Below, in pieces: positions 52,701 through 60,332 of a stretch of 64,000 bases of DNA. The notes below the pieces were generated by a model. It did not search any database, had not been told where the DNA came from, and worked only from the letters and a program-made list of their open reading frames with translations. The DNA lies in the NCBI GenBank assembly GCA_903813345.2, contig CAIIXF020000001.1:9149598-9213597 (forward strand). Direction: 5' to 3'. The position numbers and the translations under genes were made by a program. The stretch is from Owenia fusiformis (lineage: Eukaryota; Annelida; Polychaeta; Sabellida; Oweniidae). The first letter of the stretch is position 1. The number at the start of each line of letters is the position of its first letter.

Positions 52701-55700
52701 TACAATTTATCTATGGGAAACTTCATTCAATTCCATTACAGTGAATTGGTTAGTTTTCCTATATACTTGACATCGACATTTATTTCAAGATATTTCACGA
52801 GCAATTCTAGCATTGTTCCAATCAATAAAATTTAACTTCACTTATTTATACATTCCCAAATAGATTTCTATTAGTTCTGATCGCAGTGCAACCGTGAGAT
52901 TGAAAGAACAGAAATTTATCGAACAAGATAAAACTTTAATCAACTTGCCATTTCCAAATATCAAAACATCATTCAACTACCAAAATTTCCCAATATTTTT
53001 CAATTCTCTATATTTCATTGGGCACTGATTAGAAAATATGGCATGAATAAACTAGATTAATTGAGGTTTACACTAAGTTAAGCTGAAGGATTATCATTAA
53101 TATTTTGCACAATTGGTTTCTTTGCTTGATTTATTCCTTGGATGAAGCCGTCTGGATAAGATTATGTGATATATGACATATAAGACTCAAGGTTACATCA
53201 AATATCAAACTGTAGAATTGTTTCTTGTGAACAATTCTTGCGTGCATTGAGCAATTTCGTTATTTGACATGGAGAAATATTTGGCTCAATTTCAAGACAA
53301 TAGTTGTCCTGGTATACTTTTATACACATCATTATTTGAGTCAATTAACATCATTCTAAAAAGGGCAAAATCCTTTGGTTTACAATATAATGAGTAAATT
53401 ATCAAATGTTTTATGTTGATCATTACGTTGATTGATTTTGTATTTTTGACTTGTTCAGTTTCATTAGATTGGTTTTGACTTTCCCATTCAAAAAATGTCA
53501 ACAAGAAGAAAAGATTCTCATAAAGTATCAATAACATCATTTATTCATATCTGTAGTGCTCCAAAATTATCAAGACTATCACCATGGGCATTCTTTCAAA
53601 TAGGATGTCCTTATTATCACCAACATCTAACCAGATTTGTTAGTTTTGAATAAATGAGGAAAAACATGGGACATTTTTAAGCCATTTGGGGAATATATGA
53701 ACTGCATTTAGTTCACTTAATCATTTTCACCAACCAGTTCTATAGAAATCTATATGTTCCCATATGTCTGGCAAAATATTTGTACATTACTGATCAGGAT
53801 TAACAAGATGTTTGCGCTGGCAGTATGGTGATTCCATCTATATAAATTGATGAAGGATGAATTGTTTGATTGGTGGAATGTATCTGATACAACAGTTACA
53901 AGTGAGAACACATTTATCATTCACTATTTAGTAGTGACATCTTTGTGTGTTTCTTGTGCAAGGTGTTGAAATATGTCAATGCTTGTTGTTCATGGGTTTA
54001 GCAACTACTGGATCCAGCCTAGGGTTCAGATCTCAAGATTGTATTTCACAGAAACATTCTCAAATACATTTTCTTCACTTGCAGTACTTAGTTGCACTAA
54101 TATAGGCAGCAGCCCCCCCCCACACTCCAATTAAAATGCAGATGCTTTATTTTTTATTTTTCTTCTAATATAAAATTGTGTATAAACCATGTTTACAAAT
54201 TGTAATTTCTACATTGTCACCTATAATGCCACTGGCGATTGGGTCCCTTATGTATGACATGTACTTTTAATGATTATTGGCAATAAAATCTCTTTATGAA
54301 AAAAAAGTTGCACTAATTGATTTTCTCATGAAAAACTGTTGATCAAGTTGCTAATAATGATTATAAAAGTTAAATCACATAAATGAGTGAACTTCAGCAC
54401 TTTTACGGAAAAAAGGTGACATCAATACATATCTACCTTTATGAACCAAATGATAACAGAATCTTTCTAGGGCATAAATTTTACATACCTTTAAAAGCCA
54501 CGTGAGAACTGAATCTCTGTATGGCACAAACTTATTCTTATTCTTCCCAGATGCACTGTCTGCAAGAGCTGAGATAACCAAGCCTAATGTTGTCAAAGAT
54601 CTGGAAAAAAGTAAAAATGATAAGTGAATTTAAATCCCCTATATCAGTGTATTTTTAGAGTGGATTGTATTATAATGGATTAAAATCCCATTCGCACTCT
54701 CAAATCATGATATCATATGGTACATTTAAGAGTTTGGTGCTATACGGCACTGTTCGAGTATGGTTCCATATGGTACATTTTTAGTTTACAGTACCATACA
54801 GTGCTATATTTTACGCTGCTGTACAGTACTGTGGTACTATTGGAGATAGCTGTATATGCTCTAGAAAAGCTCCAAAAGAATAATTTATTTCTAGAGGGCT
54901 AAACAATCCGGTAAATGAAACAATGGAATATCCATGAAAAGAGAAGATAAATAAGAGAGACATTTAAGGCAGCCAAAAACACATTTTGAATACATGTATG
55001 AATAAAGCTACATAAAATGGCATGCATCATTCAATTACAGACTGAATAGAGCCACATATAAATTTGCATGATGTAAAGATAAATTCTTGAATAATGATTA
55101 ATGATGTTGGTTGACTTTTATCTGTCAAATGAAAGTTAATATGCTGACAAGCTTACAAGGACAATATAAATATTTCTACCAATTACTACATATCGCTATC
55201 AGTTTTTTATTAACAGCTTTGTTGGTTGGATGCAATAATCATACATTATATTTTGAACTTATATTCTATGTACTTTATATCACTCAGTAATCATTCATTT
55301 CATCGGGAACAATAAAATCAAATCTAGGTATTGGAGGCTCAATACCCTTTTAAGCCATGGGATTCCAATAGATTATTCTCTGAATAACCAGTTAATATAA
55401 TCCTAGCATTATAGTTTGATCATTTTCCCCATACAACATAGTAAAGTGTCTCCATGACGATGTGCTACACCATAATAGCTGAATGATAACCCCCGCTTTG
55501 TTGTATTCTGATACTTGACAAGCTTAATGTTATTCACCTCGACAAGTTTATTGATGAATAAAAAGTACCATGTGACCTTGAAAAGAATTCTTTTTAAAGA
55601 TTTCTTCTGGCAGGAATCTTTTATAACCAAAAGAAATACAAGAAATCAATGTCATCAATGGTTAGAAGACATTCTGAAGAAATTCCAAATAATCAGAGGC

Positions 55701-56351
55701 TTTTACTCTAAGTAGGCTCGAGTAAAATAAGTTCTGAATATCCGGCGTCAGTCAGTCAAGCCTACAATATAGAAGCTTAAGGTAAATAGCCAGATTAGTC
55801 AATGCAATCATCTATATTAGAAGGACTTTGAGTAGTATGAGGTAATCTTAGCTTGTCAAAAAGCTTTGTAATGTGTTCATCATATAATCATCTAAAAGAT
55901 ATTGGATATCAATTTATTTATTGACTCATAAGAACGCTCGCCGTAGAATTTCTGCGCTCTCATACTTTTGCAGTCACATTTCCCACGGCGGCCGCACGGC
56001 AAATTTTAAATTTCTGTTGATAAACAATACTTATTTTCATTTTATTCACATCAGGACAATTTATAAAATAAAAAAAGACCGCAATTTGGCGAGCGTAGTT
56101 TTTCTACGCTCGCCGCAGAAATTCACTGATTTAATTGATCTGCAGTCGACGCACGGACTCCGTGCGACAAATGTGACTGGGGTGTTAGGAACATTCTATG
56201 ATAGAGTTATTGTAGTCATTTTCTGGTCAACTACTTACTTATTGATGTTACTGCCCTCTTTGAGCCTGTCCCCCATGGCCCCCGTCTTCTGAGCACGCTC
56301 GCTACCAGCCAAGTCAACCAATGACAGCTTACTCACTTTCTCACCCGATAC
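12897..56351 (-). CDS. KIF13B: Kinesin-3 family KIF13-like motor protein with CAP-Gly, 5' partial
   Basis: This is a plus-end-directed microtubule motor of the KIF13A/KIF13B (Drosophila Khc-73) class, which carries vesicles and membrane cargo. Exons in transcript order: 56351-56239, 54600-54489, 51473-51261, 49268-49116, 42081-41947, 40468-40329, 38960-38851, 38566-38417, 38207-38036, 37847-37685, 37425-37279, 35787-35635, 35225-35091, 34666-34496, 34337-34186, 33929-33797, 32895-32652, 32431-32305, 32051-31996, 31799-31675, 31334-31119, 27726-27517, 20691-20614, 19257-19216, 18829-18676, 16076-15955, 15622-14047, 13791-13579, 13180-12897. All phases agree and give 1,932 visible residues. The P-loop half of the motor is beyond the window. 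Middle-region wording resembles KIF13A, while the CAP-Gly end is the KIF13B/Khc-73 feature, so this may be the single invertebrate gene predating the vertebrate split; the symbol is provisional. One intron hosts a GH3 gene. Confidence 0.93.
14047..20691 (-). CDS. KIF13B: KIF13 exons: cargo-binding tail and long acidic linker
   Basis: Exons 20691-20614 ([20 protein letters not shown]), 19257-19216, 18829-18676 ([19 protein letters not shown]) and 16076-15955 ([20 protein letters not shown], then [10 protein letters not shown]) keep short KIF13 tail motifs. The next exon, 15622-14047, is 1,576 bp and encodes about 525 residues (1243-1767). These are rich in Ser, Asp, Glu, Asn and Thr with no recognised fold, including repeats such as [15 protein letters not shown] vertebrate-like motif, [20 protein letters not shown]-type Ser/Thr sequence, precedes it. 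The linker is probably disordered and much longer than in vertebrate relatives. Confidence 0.88.
16077..18675. other. KIF13 intron, nothing recognised
   Basis: This is AT-rich intron sequence. Open frames such as the one at 16868-17197 have no family similarity or coding-like composition. Confidence 0.5.
18931..19086 (+). mobile_element. Helentron/HINE-like element, family 1, short copy without satellite
   Basis: The 5' end GGCATTAACATGCAAAATGT continues into CACCACCTACC, as in the larger copy at 46.4 kb. The 3' end ACTATAACAATAT then TTCTCACTTCTAGTGGTGACATAA is a mutated version of the family hairpin. About 100 bases of unrelated interior replace the tandem core. It lies in a KIF13 intron. 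Confidence 0.6.
19957..19976. repeat. ATTT microsatellite
   Basis: A short run of ATTT units (TATTTATTTATTTATTTTTA) lies in a KIF13 intron. Confidence 0.6.
21375..24900 (+). CDS. GHDC: GH3 domain-containing protein (GHDC-like), frameshifted
   Basis: Exons are 21375-21492, 21984-23168, 23312-23439, 24123-24268, 24414-24505 and 24679-24900. All GT-AG phases agree except one internal frameshift near 22880. The start MSLHIKSK is chosen because membrane segments follow at once ([15 protein letters not shown], then [11 protein letters not shown]); a Met 33 codons upstream (21276) is the alternative. GH3/acyl-adenylase motifs are present: [17 protein letters not shown] (ATP loop), [18 protein letters not shown] and [15 protein letters not shown]. 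The C-terminal block [20 protein letters not shown] also fits. In plants GH3 enzymes join amino acids to acyl hormones; the animal substrate is unknown. The gene, about 630 residues long, lies antisense in a KIF13 intron. Whether it is functional depends on the frameshift. Confidence 0.88.
22871..22886 (+). other. Frameshift in the GH3 gene
   Basis: Reading frame 1 matches the family through RARELRR. The match resumes as [14 protein letters not shown] in the +1 frame. Two bases appear to be missing (or one extra) at the GAGAG stretch 22879-22883. Without correction the frame stops at 22966, cutting off two of the three GH3 motifs. It may be a pseudogenising mutation, an allele or a sequencing error; no intron fits. 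Confidence 0.8.
23467..23850. mobile_element. hAT-like MITE in a GH3 intron
   Basis: The left end CAGGGTTCTCACTAGGCTTT matches the complement of the right end, which reads CAGGGTCCTCACCAGGAAAT outward. The word TTATG flanks both sides (23462-23466 and 23851-23855). The interior repeats the words CCAGAGTCTA and CCGGAGTCTA several times. CAGGG-type ends suggest the hAT group, but the short flanking repeat is not the typical 8 bp. It fills most of the GH3 intron 23440-24122. Confidence 0.6.
25264..25636. mobile_element. hAT-like MITE with 9-bp flanking duplication
   Basis: The left end is AGAGATGTCACGGA and the right end, read outward, is AGAGGTGTCACGGA. AATAATAAG occurs just left (25254-25262, one base before the element) and immediately right (25637-25645). 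AGAGGTGTCACGG-type ends with an 8-9-bp duplication fit hAT elements. The interior repeats CGGAAC/CGGTTC words and has no transposase frame. Confidence 0.65.
26324..26482 (+). repeat. Imperfect minisatellite of AATAATGATAGT-type units
   Basis: Units of 15-21 bases built on GCTAATAATGATAGTA repeat about eight times. All length changes are multiples of three. The + strand therefore stays open and would read Asn/Asp-rich repeats (ANNDS-like) in a 91-codon frame from 26307. No splice or family evidence makes it a gene. Confidence 0.65.
27517..27726 (-). CDS. KIF13B: KIF13 exon: block before the C-terminal tail
   Basis: It encodes visible residues 1041-1110: [20 protein letters not shown], then [15 protein letters not shown] and [20 protein letters not shown], strongly conserved in KIF13A/B. 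The next exon downstream in the transcript (20691) is 6.8 kb away because the GH3 gene occupies the intron between. Confidence 0.94.
27727..31118. other. KIF13 intron, only a possible cassette exon
   Basis: Apart from the candidate exon 29549-29635 I see no coding sequence, tRNA or well-formed element in this 3.4-kb intron. Confidence 0.5.
29549..29635 (-). CDS. Possible KIF13 cassette exon, 29 residues, phase 0
   Basis: This 87-bp open stretch has a TTCACCTAG acceptor and an AGT|GTAAGTC donor. It encodes [13 protein letters not shown] then [16 protein letters not shown]. Both neighbours (exon ending KKRISKF at 31119, exon beginning [11 protein letters not shown] at 27726) are phase 0, so it can be included or skipped in frame. 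The position matches a length-variable junction in vertebrate KIF13 proteins. A strong donor consensus and the open frame support it; no family match confirms it. Confidence 0.5.
31119..32895 (-). CDS. KIF13B: KIF13 exons: conserved C-terminal kinesin-3 domain
   Basis: Exons 32895-32652, 32431-32305, 32051-31996, 31799-31675 and 31334-31119 encode visible residues 785-1040. [76 protein letters not shown] and [17 protein letters not shown] match the KIF13 family almost continuously. Split codons (TG|G Trp, G|CT Ala, G|AT Asp) all restore family residues. Confidence 0.94.
33309..33782. mobile_element. PIF/Harbinger-like MITE, 474 bp
   Basis: The terminal inverted repeats are long and nearly perfect. 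Both ends read inward TGGCCTAGTCACATAGCCCG and continue through GCCGATG. TTA target duplications lie at 33306-33308 and 33783-33785. The interior is unusually GC- and CpG-rich for this locus, with repeated CACCGAGCTC and ACCGGCCG words. TTA duplication and GGCC-type ends fit PIF/Harbinger. It sits in the KIF13 intron 32896-33796, ending 14 bases before an exon. Confidence 0.8.
33797..38566 (-). CDS. KIF13B: KIF13 exons: kinesin-3 stalk with C2-like segment
   Basis: Nine exons from 38566-38417 to 33929-33797 encode visible residues 326-784. They include a Gln/Pro-rich linker ([16 protein letters not shown]) and the conserved blocks [34 protein letters not shown] and [40 protein letters not shown] is a C2-like strand block, followed by [16 protein letters not shown] and [20 protein letters not shown]. 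These match the kinesin-3 specific central domain. Exon 35225-35091 ends in an amplified splice-site repeat, described separately. Confidence 0.92.
34840..35110 (-). repeat. Tandem array derived from a KIF13 exon end and splice donor
   Basis: Read on the - strand, units of about 24-27 bases carry CTCATATGCAGGGTAAGTTC and its variants. The first copy is the real end of exon 35225-35091 and its donor. A second copy with an intact GGGTAAGTTTACC donor follows 48 bases later. Further copies decay (GGATAAG, GGATGAG, GGGTGAA) to about 34840. Confidence 0.75.
35788..37278. other. KIF13 intron, no gene seen
   Basis: It contains the tandem repeat at 36285-36430 and otherwise AT-rich sequence with nothing recognised. 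Confidence 0.5.
36285..36430. repeat. Degenerate tandem repeat of about 30-33 bp
   Basis: Units on the pattern ATGAGTAATAATGGGC then ACAAATCACA repeat four to five times in a KIF13 intron. No coding content was seen. Confidence 0.6.
38851..40468 (-). CDS. KIF13B: KIF13 exons: forkhead-associated (FHA) domain
   Basis: Exons 40468-40329 and 38960-38851 encode visible residues 243-325. [20 protein letters not shown] and [11 protein letters not shown] give the beta strands and GR...H pattern of an FHA fold. [20 protein letters not shown] and [12 protein letters not shown] complete it. The Arg codon CG|A is split across the intron. In this family FHA serves protein-protein binding; the ligand cannot be read from the sequence. 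Confidence 0.93.
39616..39965. mobile_element. Probable MITE with ATACTGTA termini
   Basis: The left end ATACTGTACTTCC and the outward right end ATACTGTATTCCC form imperfect inverted repeats about 350 bases apart. The interior carries opposing versions of TATTATATTTCGC and AATTTTCACGCGC. No transposase frame is present. It lies in the KIF13 intron between the two FHA exons. Confidence 0.5.
41947..49268 (-). CDS. KIF13B: KIF13 exons: coiled-coil stalk before the FHA domain
   Basis: Exons 49268-49116 and 42081-41947 encode visible residues 147-242. The first is charged and heptad-like ([20 protein letters not shown], then [11 protein letters not shown]). The second reads [20 protein letters not shown] and then [17 protein letters not shown], the conserved kinesin-3 segment leading into FHA. 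The intron between them is 7 kb and contains a 2.3-kb Helentron-like element. Confidence 0.93.
46388..48712 (+). mobile_element. Helentron/HINE-like element, family 1, full copy with satellite core
   Basis: The 5' end reads AAGGCATTAACATGACAAAA then TGTCACCACCTA. The body is a satellite of 14 units. Near the 3' end comes a GC-rich tract of GGACGCCAACCGCC units (about 48582-48658), then GGAGACCATAACAATATGTC and the perfect hairpin TGTCACCAC-TTTTG-GTGGTGACA. The 5' motif TGTCACCAC recurs as the hairpin arm. No protein is encoded, so it is non-autonomous. Assignment to the Helentron-associated group (HINE) is by layout only. Confidence 0.65.
46440..48530 (+). repeat. Satellite array with alternating 136- and 147-bp units
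   Basis: The landmark ACCTTTTTGACC begins near 46558, 46694, 46841, 46978, 47125, 47261, 47408, 47544, 47692, 47840, 47976, 48124, 48260 and 48427. Spacing alternates 136/147 almost strictly for the first eight steps, so the true unit is a dimer of about 283 bp. The longer monomer carries an extra AAATCTAAAGTC-type duplication. Each unit contains facing TTTTGACCTT and AAGGTCATTGAAGGTCAAA words. Confidence 0.85.
49269..51260. other. KIF13 intron with one candidate microexon
   Basis: Only the 36-bp candidate exon 50531-50566 stands out. The rest is AT-rich with nothing recognised. Confidence 0.5.
50531..50566 (-). CDS. Possible KIF13 microexon, 12 residues, phase 0
   Basis: This 36-bp open stretch is bounded by TTAAG on its 5' side and GTAGTTG on its 3' side. 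It encodes [12 protein letters not shown] between two phase-0 boundaries (LRKQLDEAQ and [10 protein letters not shown]), so including or skipping it keeps the frame. Vertebrate KIF13 proteins have no clear equivalent here. Low-complexity sequence in a linker is typical of optional microexons, but there is no transcript evidence. Confidence 0.4.
51261..56351 (-). CDS. KIF13B: KIF13 exons: C-terminal half of the kinesin motor and neck
   Basis: Exons 56351-56239, 54600-54489 and 51473-51261 encode visible residues 1-146. [17 protein letters not shown] contains switch II (DLAGSE). It is followed by [40 protein letters not shown] and [19 protein letters not shown], all hallmark kinesin motor blocks. 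[20 protein letters not shown] begins the neck coiled coil. Codons split across introns (AA|A Lys) join correctly. The N-terminal part with the ATP-binding P-loop was searched for in 56352-64000 and not found. Confidence 0.95.
51474..54488. other. KIF13 intron, mostly featureless
   Basis: No coding sequence was recognised. A retroelement fragment lies at 54102-54305. Confidence 0.5.
54102..54305 (+). mobile_element. Poly(A)-tailed retroelement fragment with 12-bp target duplication
   Basis: AGTTGCACTAAT occurs at 54090-54101 and again at 54306-54317. Between them is a 204-bp insert that starts near a run of nine C and ends GGCAATAAAATCTCTTTATG followed by a run of A. Direct repeats plus an A tail are the mark of LINE-driven insertion. 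The insert is too short to name its family; a 5'-truncated LINE or a SINE would fit. Confidence 0.75.
55921..56180. mobile_element. Unclassified MITE-like inverted-repeat element
   Basis: CAGTCACATTT (about 55970) faces its complement AAATGTGACTG (about 56169). Inside and outside this core the words CGCTCGCCG and AGAATTTCTGCG occur in opposing and repeated copies. The CpG-rich interior (CACGGCGGCCGCACGGC) contrasts with its AT-rich surroundings. Borders and family are uncertain. It ends about 60 bases before a KIF13 motor exon. Confidence 0.45.
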
Positions 56352-57870
56352 CTACAAATATTGGAACAATATTAGACACATTGATATATTATTCATAAAG
56401 GATATGGCTTTAGTATTACCTTTTCACGGATAAATAAATAAACAAATTGTGCACTAATCTAATATAAGCATCCATTTAATTAATTAACTATTCAAAATTG
56501 TAACATATTATATAATCAGACTTTGTCCATTGTATTCAATGTCAGAATAATGAACTAACAATACAAATACACACACAATACATACATATACAATACATAC
56601 ATATGAGGTTCCAGACAGCTTGCCAAACCAGATCATCTTCTAACAAACATTTACAACATTTTGTTCTGACCATGTTTTGTATTGGTTAGAGTCCCTAATA
56701 GTCTTTATTTTTAAATAATAATCATGAATTAAGAGATTCCTCTGAAGGTCCTCTTTGAATTTCACTAATAGGGGATCCTGATTTGTGATTGTGTTTTGTA
56801 GGGTATAAAAATTCCAATATTATTTACAGTCGAATCTCAAAAAAAAAGGTCTTTTGAGATGTATGAATGTCTTTGACAGTGTGGCACCACAAAATGCAAA
56901 TTTTTAATATGAAAATAAACCTCAATTCTAACGGAATATTTATTATTTTATTACGAGAGTGTTCAATGGAGGAGGTTTTGGCTTAACAATGAACAGATCA
57001 AATCAGCAGTGACGTATATTCACAGTGCCATACATTGTTGGTCTTTATTCTATTGTTATAAGACCGATAAAGTACATAGGAGGTAAGTTGCAATCAGTCG
57101 CAATTAGTTAGTTTCTTGTCTCCGCAGGACATTAACCTTTATACTCTTCATCGATTCATAATTGCCATTTAGGTCCTATTATCATTACATAACTAGCTCA
57201 TAATAACCTGATAACTCGAAGGAAATTATGGCTCAAAAGACAGGAATTACTTTTACTAATAAACTTCAAACCCTTGAAAGTAATGAAAGGTACTATATAT
57301 CATAATACCTGAGATATGCTAGGAGCAGTTTTGTCTATCATGGAGAAGCCCACTACTTTTTCTTTCTCATTGCAACAAAGAAAAAGCAATACCTACTTCA
57401 TGGATTAGTATATACTTTATCATTCATGTATAACCTTGACTCTGGTTAAAGTCTAATAATGCTCTGAACTATTGAAAAAGTCACAACAAAATATACTCTA
57501 AAATGCATTTTCAATGCCACAAAATTGACGGTTATAGAATTTTGAATTATTCAAAGCACTAAGAAAGTATTGAATACAGTCTTTATAATTGTTTTCATCA
57601 ATCTCATATTAAATATTCTTACATAACAATGCTCTTGCATTACTGTATATTTGACATTGTAATGGTCAAATACTGACCTTGCAATGGTCAAATACAAGTA
57701 TAGAAAATGTGCATGAATAGACTGAAGAACTGTCCAACAAAGTAAAGAATAAACACATGAATGTGTTTTTCCTTAGTTTTTTCTGGAAACACCTTTGGTG
57801 CATGTTTTGTTATGTGGAACAGAAATGAATTATAAGCTAAAATGCTCTAACTTGGAGTAGAAAGGAAAAT
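56352..57870. other. KIF13 intron 5' of the first visible motor exon, no gene seen
   Basis: I searched this stretch for the exon encoding the preceding motor segment and did not find it. A spliceable 57-bp open frame at 57309-57365 is discussed under rejected items. Confidence 0.5.
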
Positions 57871-57875
57871 TAAAC

Positions 57876-58540
57876 AAGGCATTAACATGACAAAATGTCA
57901 CCACCTAGTTGATCACAATATTATTAGTTCAATCTAAGTAAGATTTGAATTTCTGAGAACTTGTAGATAATTTTGAAAAAATAAATTGGAATAAATTGGT
58001 CAATTTTAAGCAAGTTGAAAAATACCTTTTTTTACCCTGAGAAGGTCATTGAAGGTGAAATCTCAAATCTAAAGTCAGATTTGAACTTCTAAGAACTTGT
58101 AGATGATTTTGAAAGAAAATTGATAAATTTGTAGAGAGATGAAATTAAATCTTTTTGGCCTTGAGAAGGTCATTGAAGGTAAAATATTTTTTGACCTTGA
58201 GAATGCCATTGAAAGTCAAATCTATGGCCAAATTTGAACTTTTGAGAATTTGTCTATGATTTTGAAAATTGAATTTGGTCGATTTGAAGCAAGTTGAAAA
58301 AATACCTTTTTAACCTTTTTTGACTTTGGAAAGGTCATTGAAGGTCAAATCTTAAATATAAAGTCAGATTTGAACTTCTGAAAACTTGTAGATGATTTTG
58401 AAAAAAATTGAAGTAAGTCTAAACAGTATTTGTTAAGTTATTGGAAGTTGTAAGAATTTGTTACAGACGCCGATCCCGAACCACCAACAACCATCAAAAG
58501 AAAACGGAGACCATAACAATATGTCACCACTTTTTGGTAG
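57876..58540 (+). mobile_element. Helentron/HINE-like element, family 1, degenerate copy
   Basis: The 5' end AAGGCATTAACATGACAAAA continues into TGTCACCACCTAG, as at 46388. Three to four diverged satellite units follow (GAGAAGGTCATTGAAGGT words). Then come GACGCCGATCCCGAACC, GGAGACCATAACAATATGTC and a hairpin whose right arm has decayed (CACCACTTTTTGGTAGG). It is clearly older or more mutated than the 46-kb copy. Confidence 0.65.
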
Positions 58541-58669
58541 GCAGCAATTTTGAATGTTTTTTCTTCTTGAAATACATGTATCAGCAATTCCTGAAGTTCG
58601 CATTGGCTTACCAGGTTTATTAAAAGAGGACAATCCACAGTTGCTTAATTAAACAAGAACACAAACGTG

Positions 58670-60332
58670 TACAATATGTCCCCACCAATGGGTGATCCTG
58701 TCAAATGGATATCCTGATAATGAGTAGTCAAGACTTTATCGTTACAATTTTGGGATGGAAAATGCAAAATGGCCACCTTAAAATTTACCCAGAATGCCAG
58801 AAAATTAGTCAGCTCTAGATTTTCATACTACGAACCTACCCTGAAAATTTGAAATTGATCCGTCAACAGTAAACAAAAAAATGCGTAAACAAGACTCTAC
58901 AGACAAGATTTTAGGTCGGAAAAATCCAAAATGGCTGCCTTGACATTTACCCAGAATGCCCAAAAACTAATCAGATGTAGATTTTCATACTAAGAATCAT
59001 CCCTGAAAATTTGAAATTGATCTACCAAACGGTTCAACTGGAAATGCGTAGACAAGACTTTACAGACAAGATTTTAGGACGGAAAATCCAAAATGGCTGC
59101 CTTCACATTTACCAAGAATGCCAAAACACTAATCAGATCTAGATTTTCATACTAAGAACCATCCCTGAAAATTAGAAATTGATCTACCAAACGGTTCACC
59201 TTGAAATGCGTAGACAAGACTTTACAGACAAGATTTTAGGACGGAAAATCCAAAATGGCTGCCTTGACATTACCCAGAATGCCCGAAAACTAATCAGATC
59301 TAGATTTCCATACTAAGAATCATCCCTGAAAATTTGAAATTGATCTACCAAACGGTTCACCTGGAAATGCGTAGACAAGACTTTACGACAAGATTTTTGG
59401 ACGGAAAATCCAAAATGGCTGCCTTGACATTTACCAAGAATGCCCGAAAACTAATCAGATCTAGATTTTCATACTAAGAATCATCCCTGAAAGTTAGAAA
59501 TTGATCTACCAAACGGTTCACCTGTAAATGCGTAGATAAGACTTTACAGACAAGATTTTAGGACGGAAAAATCCAAAATGGCTGCCTTGACATTTACCCA
59601 GAATGCCCGAAAACTAATCAGATCTAGATTTTCATACTAAGAATCATCCCTGAAAATTAGAAATTGATCTACCAAACGGTTCACCTGGAAATGCGTAGAC
59701 AAGACTTTACAGACAAGATTTTAGGACAGAAAAATCCAAAATGGCCGACAATAAAAAAGTGATGATGAGTTTTTGCTGATTTCTTCTTACAAAATTATCA
59801 CATATAACTACTGTTAACAATAACATAGGCTATTACAACAAAGTACACCTGAAATTATTTATAAAGCTACTAAATAGTTAAAGTATGAAAACTGAAAAAC
59901 ACCATTCAATATGATACAAAGTATTATCGCGCGCTCACTTTTCTTAAAACATTCAAAATGGCTGACATGACTGAGCTAACAGGTCCAAAACCTAATCAGA
60001 TCTAGAATGAAGTGAGCTGAACAAGATGTTAAAGTTTTAAAAGCAACTGTGAAGCCGTTTTTCTTAAAGCTTGCAGACAAGGATTTTAGCATTTGACTTC
60101 AAAATGGCCGACAGGAAGTAGGTATCGTGATAATCTTTTTTCATCCACATCTGTATGCACTCATAAGTTATCCCTGAAAATTTGAAGGTGATATCTGTAG
60201 CGGTTTTGGAGAAAACTGCCGGACGTACGGACAGACGGACAGACAGACGGACAGACAGACGGACAGACAGACGGACGGACGGACGCGCCTAGGCCGACAA
60301 TATGGCCCCACACTATGTGGTGGGGACATAAA
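58670..60332 (+). mobile_element. Helentron/HINE-like element, family 2, with satellite core
   Basis: The 5' end ACAATATGTCCCCACC then AATGGGTG is answered at the 3' end by ACAATATGGCCCCACAC then TATGTGGTGGGGACATAA, a hairpin with CCCCAC/GTGGGG arms. Just inside the 3' end lies a (GGAC)n-like tract, ACGGACAGACGGACAGACGG (60228-60288). The body is a 161-bp satellite followed by diverged copies near 59950 and 60100. Layout matches family 1, but the sequences differ. Confidence 0.65.
58740..59745 (+). repeat. Satellite of about 161 bp, six to seven units
   Basis: The landmark CCAAAATGGCTGCC recurs near 58767, 58929, 59089, 59251, 59412, 59574 and 59740. Units include CAGAATGCCCGAAAACTAAT, CTAGATTTTCATACTAAGAA and CTACCAAACGGTTCACCTGG. 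Neighbouring units are about 95% alike by eye, so the array was homogenised recently. Confidence 0.85.

Noticed and set aside
54711-54850. Repeated TATGGTAC/ACAGTAC words
   Set aside because: They are low-order, irregular repeats without defined unit or borders.
57309-57365. A 57-bp open, phase-0, spliceable stretch on the - strand (encoding KEKVVGFSMIDKTAPSISQ) just before the first visible motor exon
   Set aside because: The expected preceding motor exon should carry a conserved kinesin segment (SRSHAVF-like). This stretch does not resemble it, and the acceptor is weak. It is probably chance.
58433-58638. Overlapping small frames at the 3' end of a Helentron-like element
   Set aside because: They lie on the element's terminal sequence, are short, and a similar frame at 48546-48731 arises from the same repeat.
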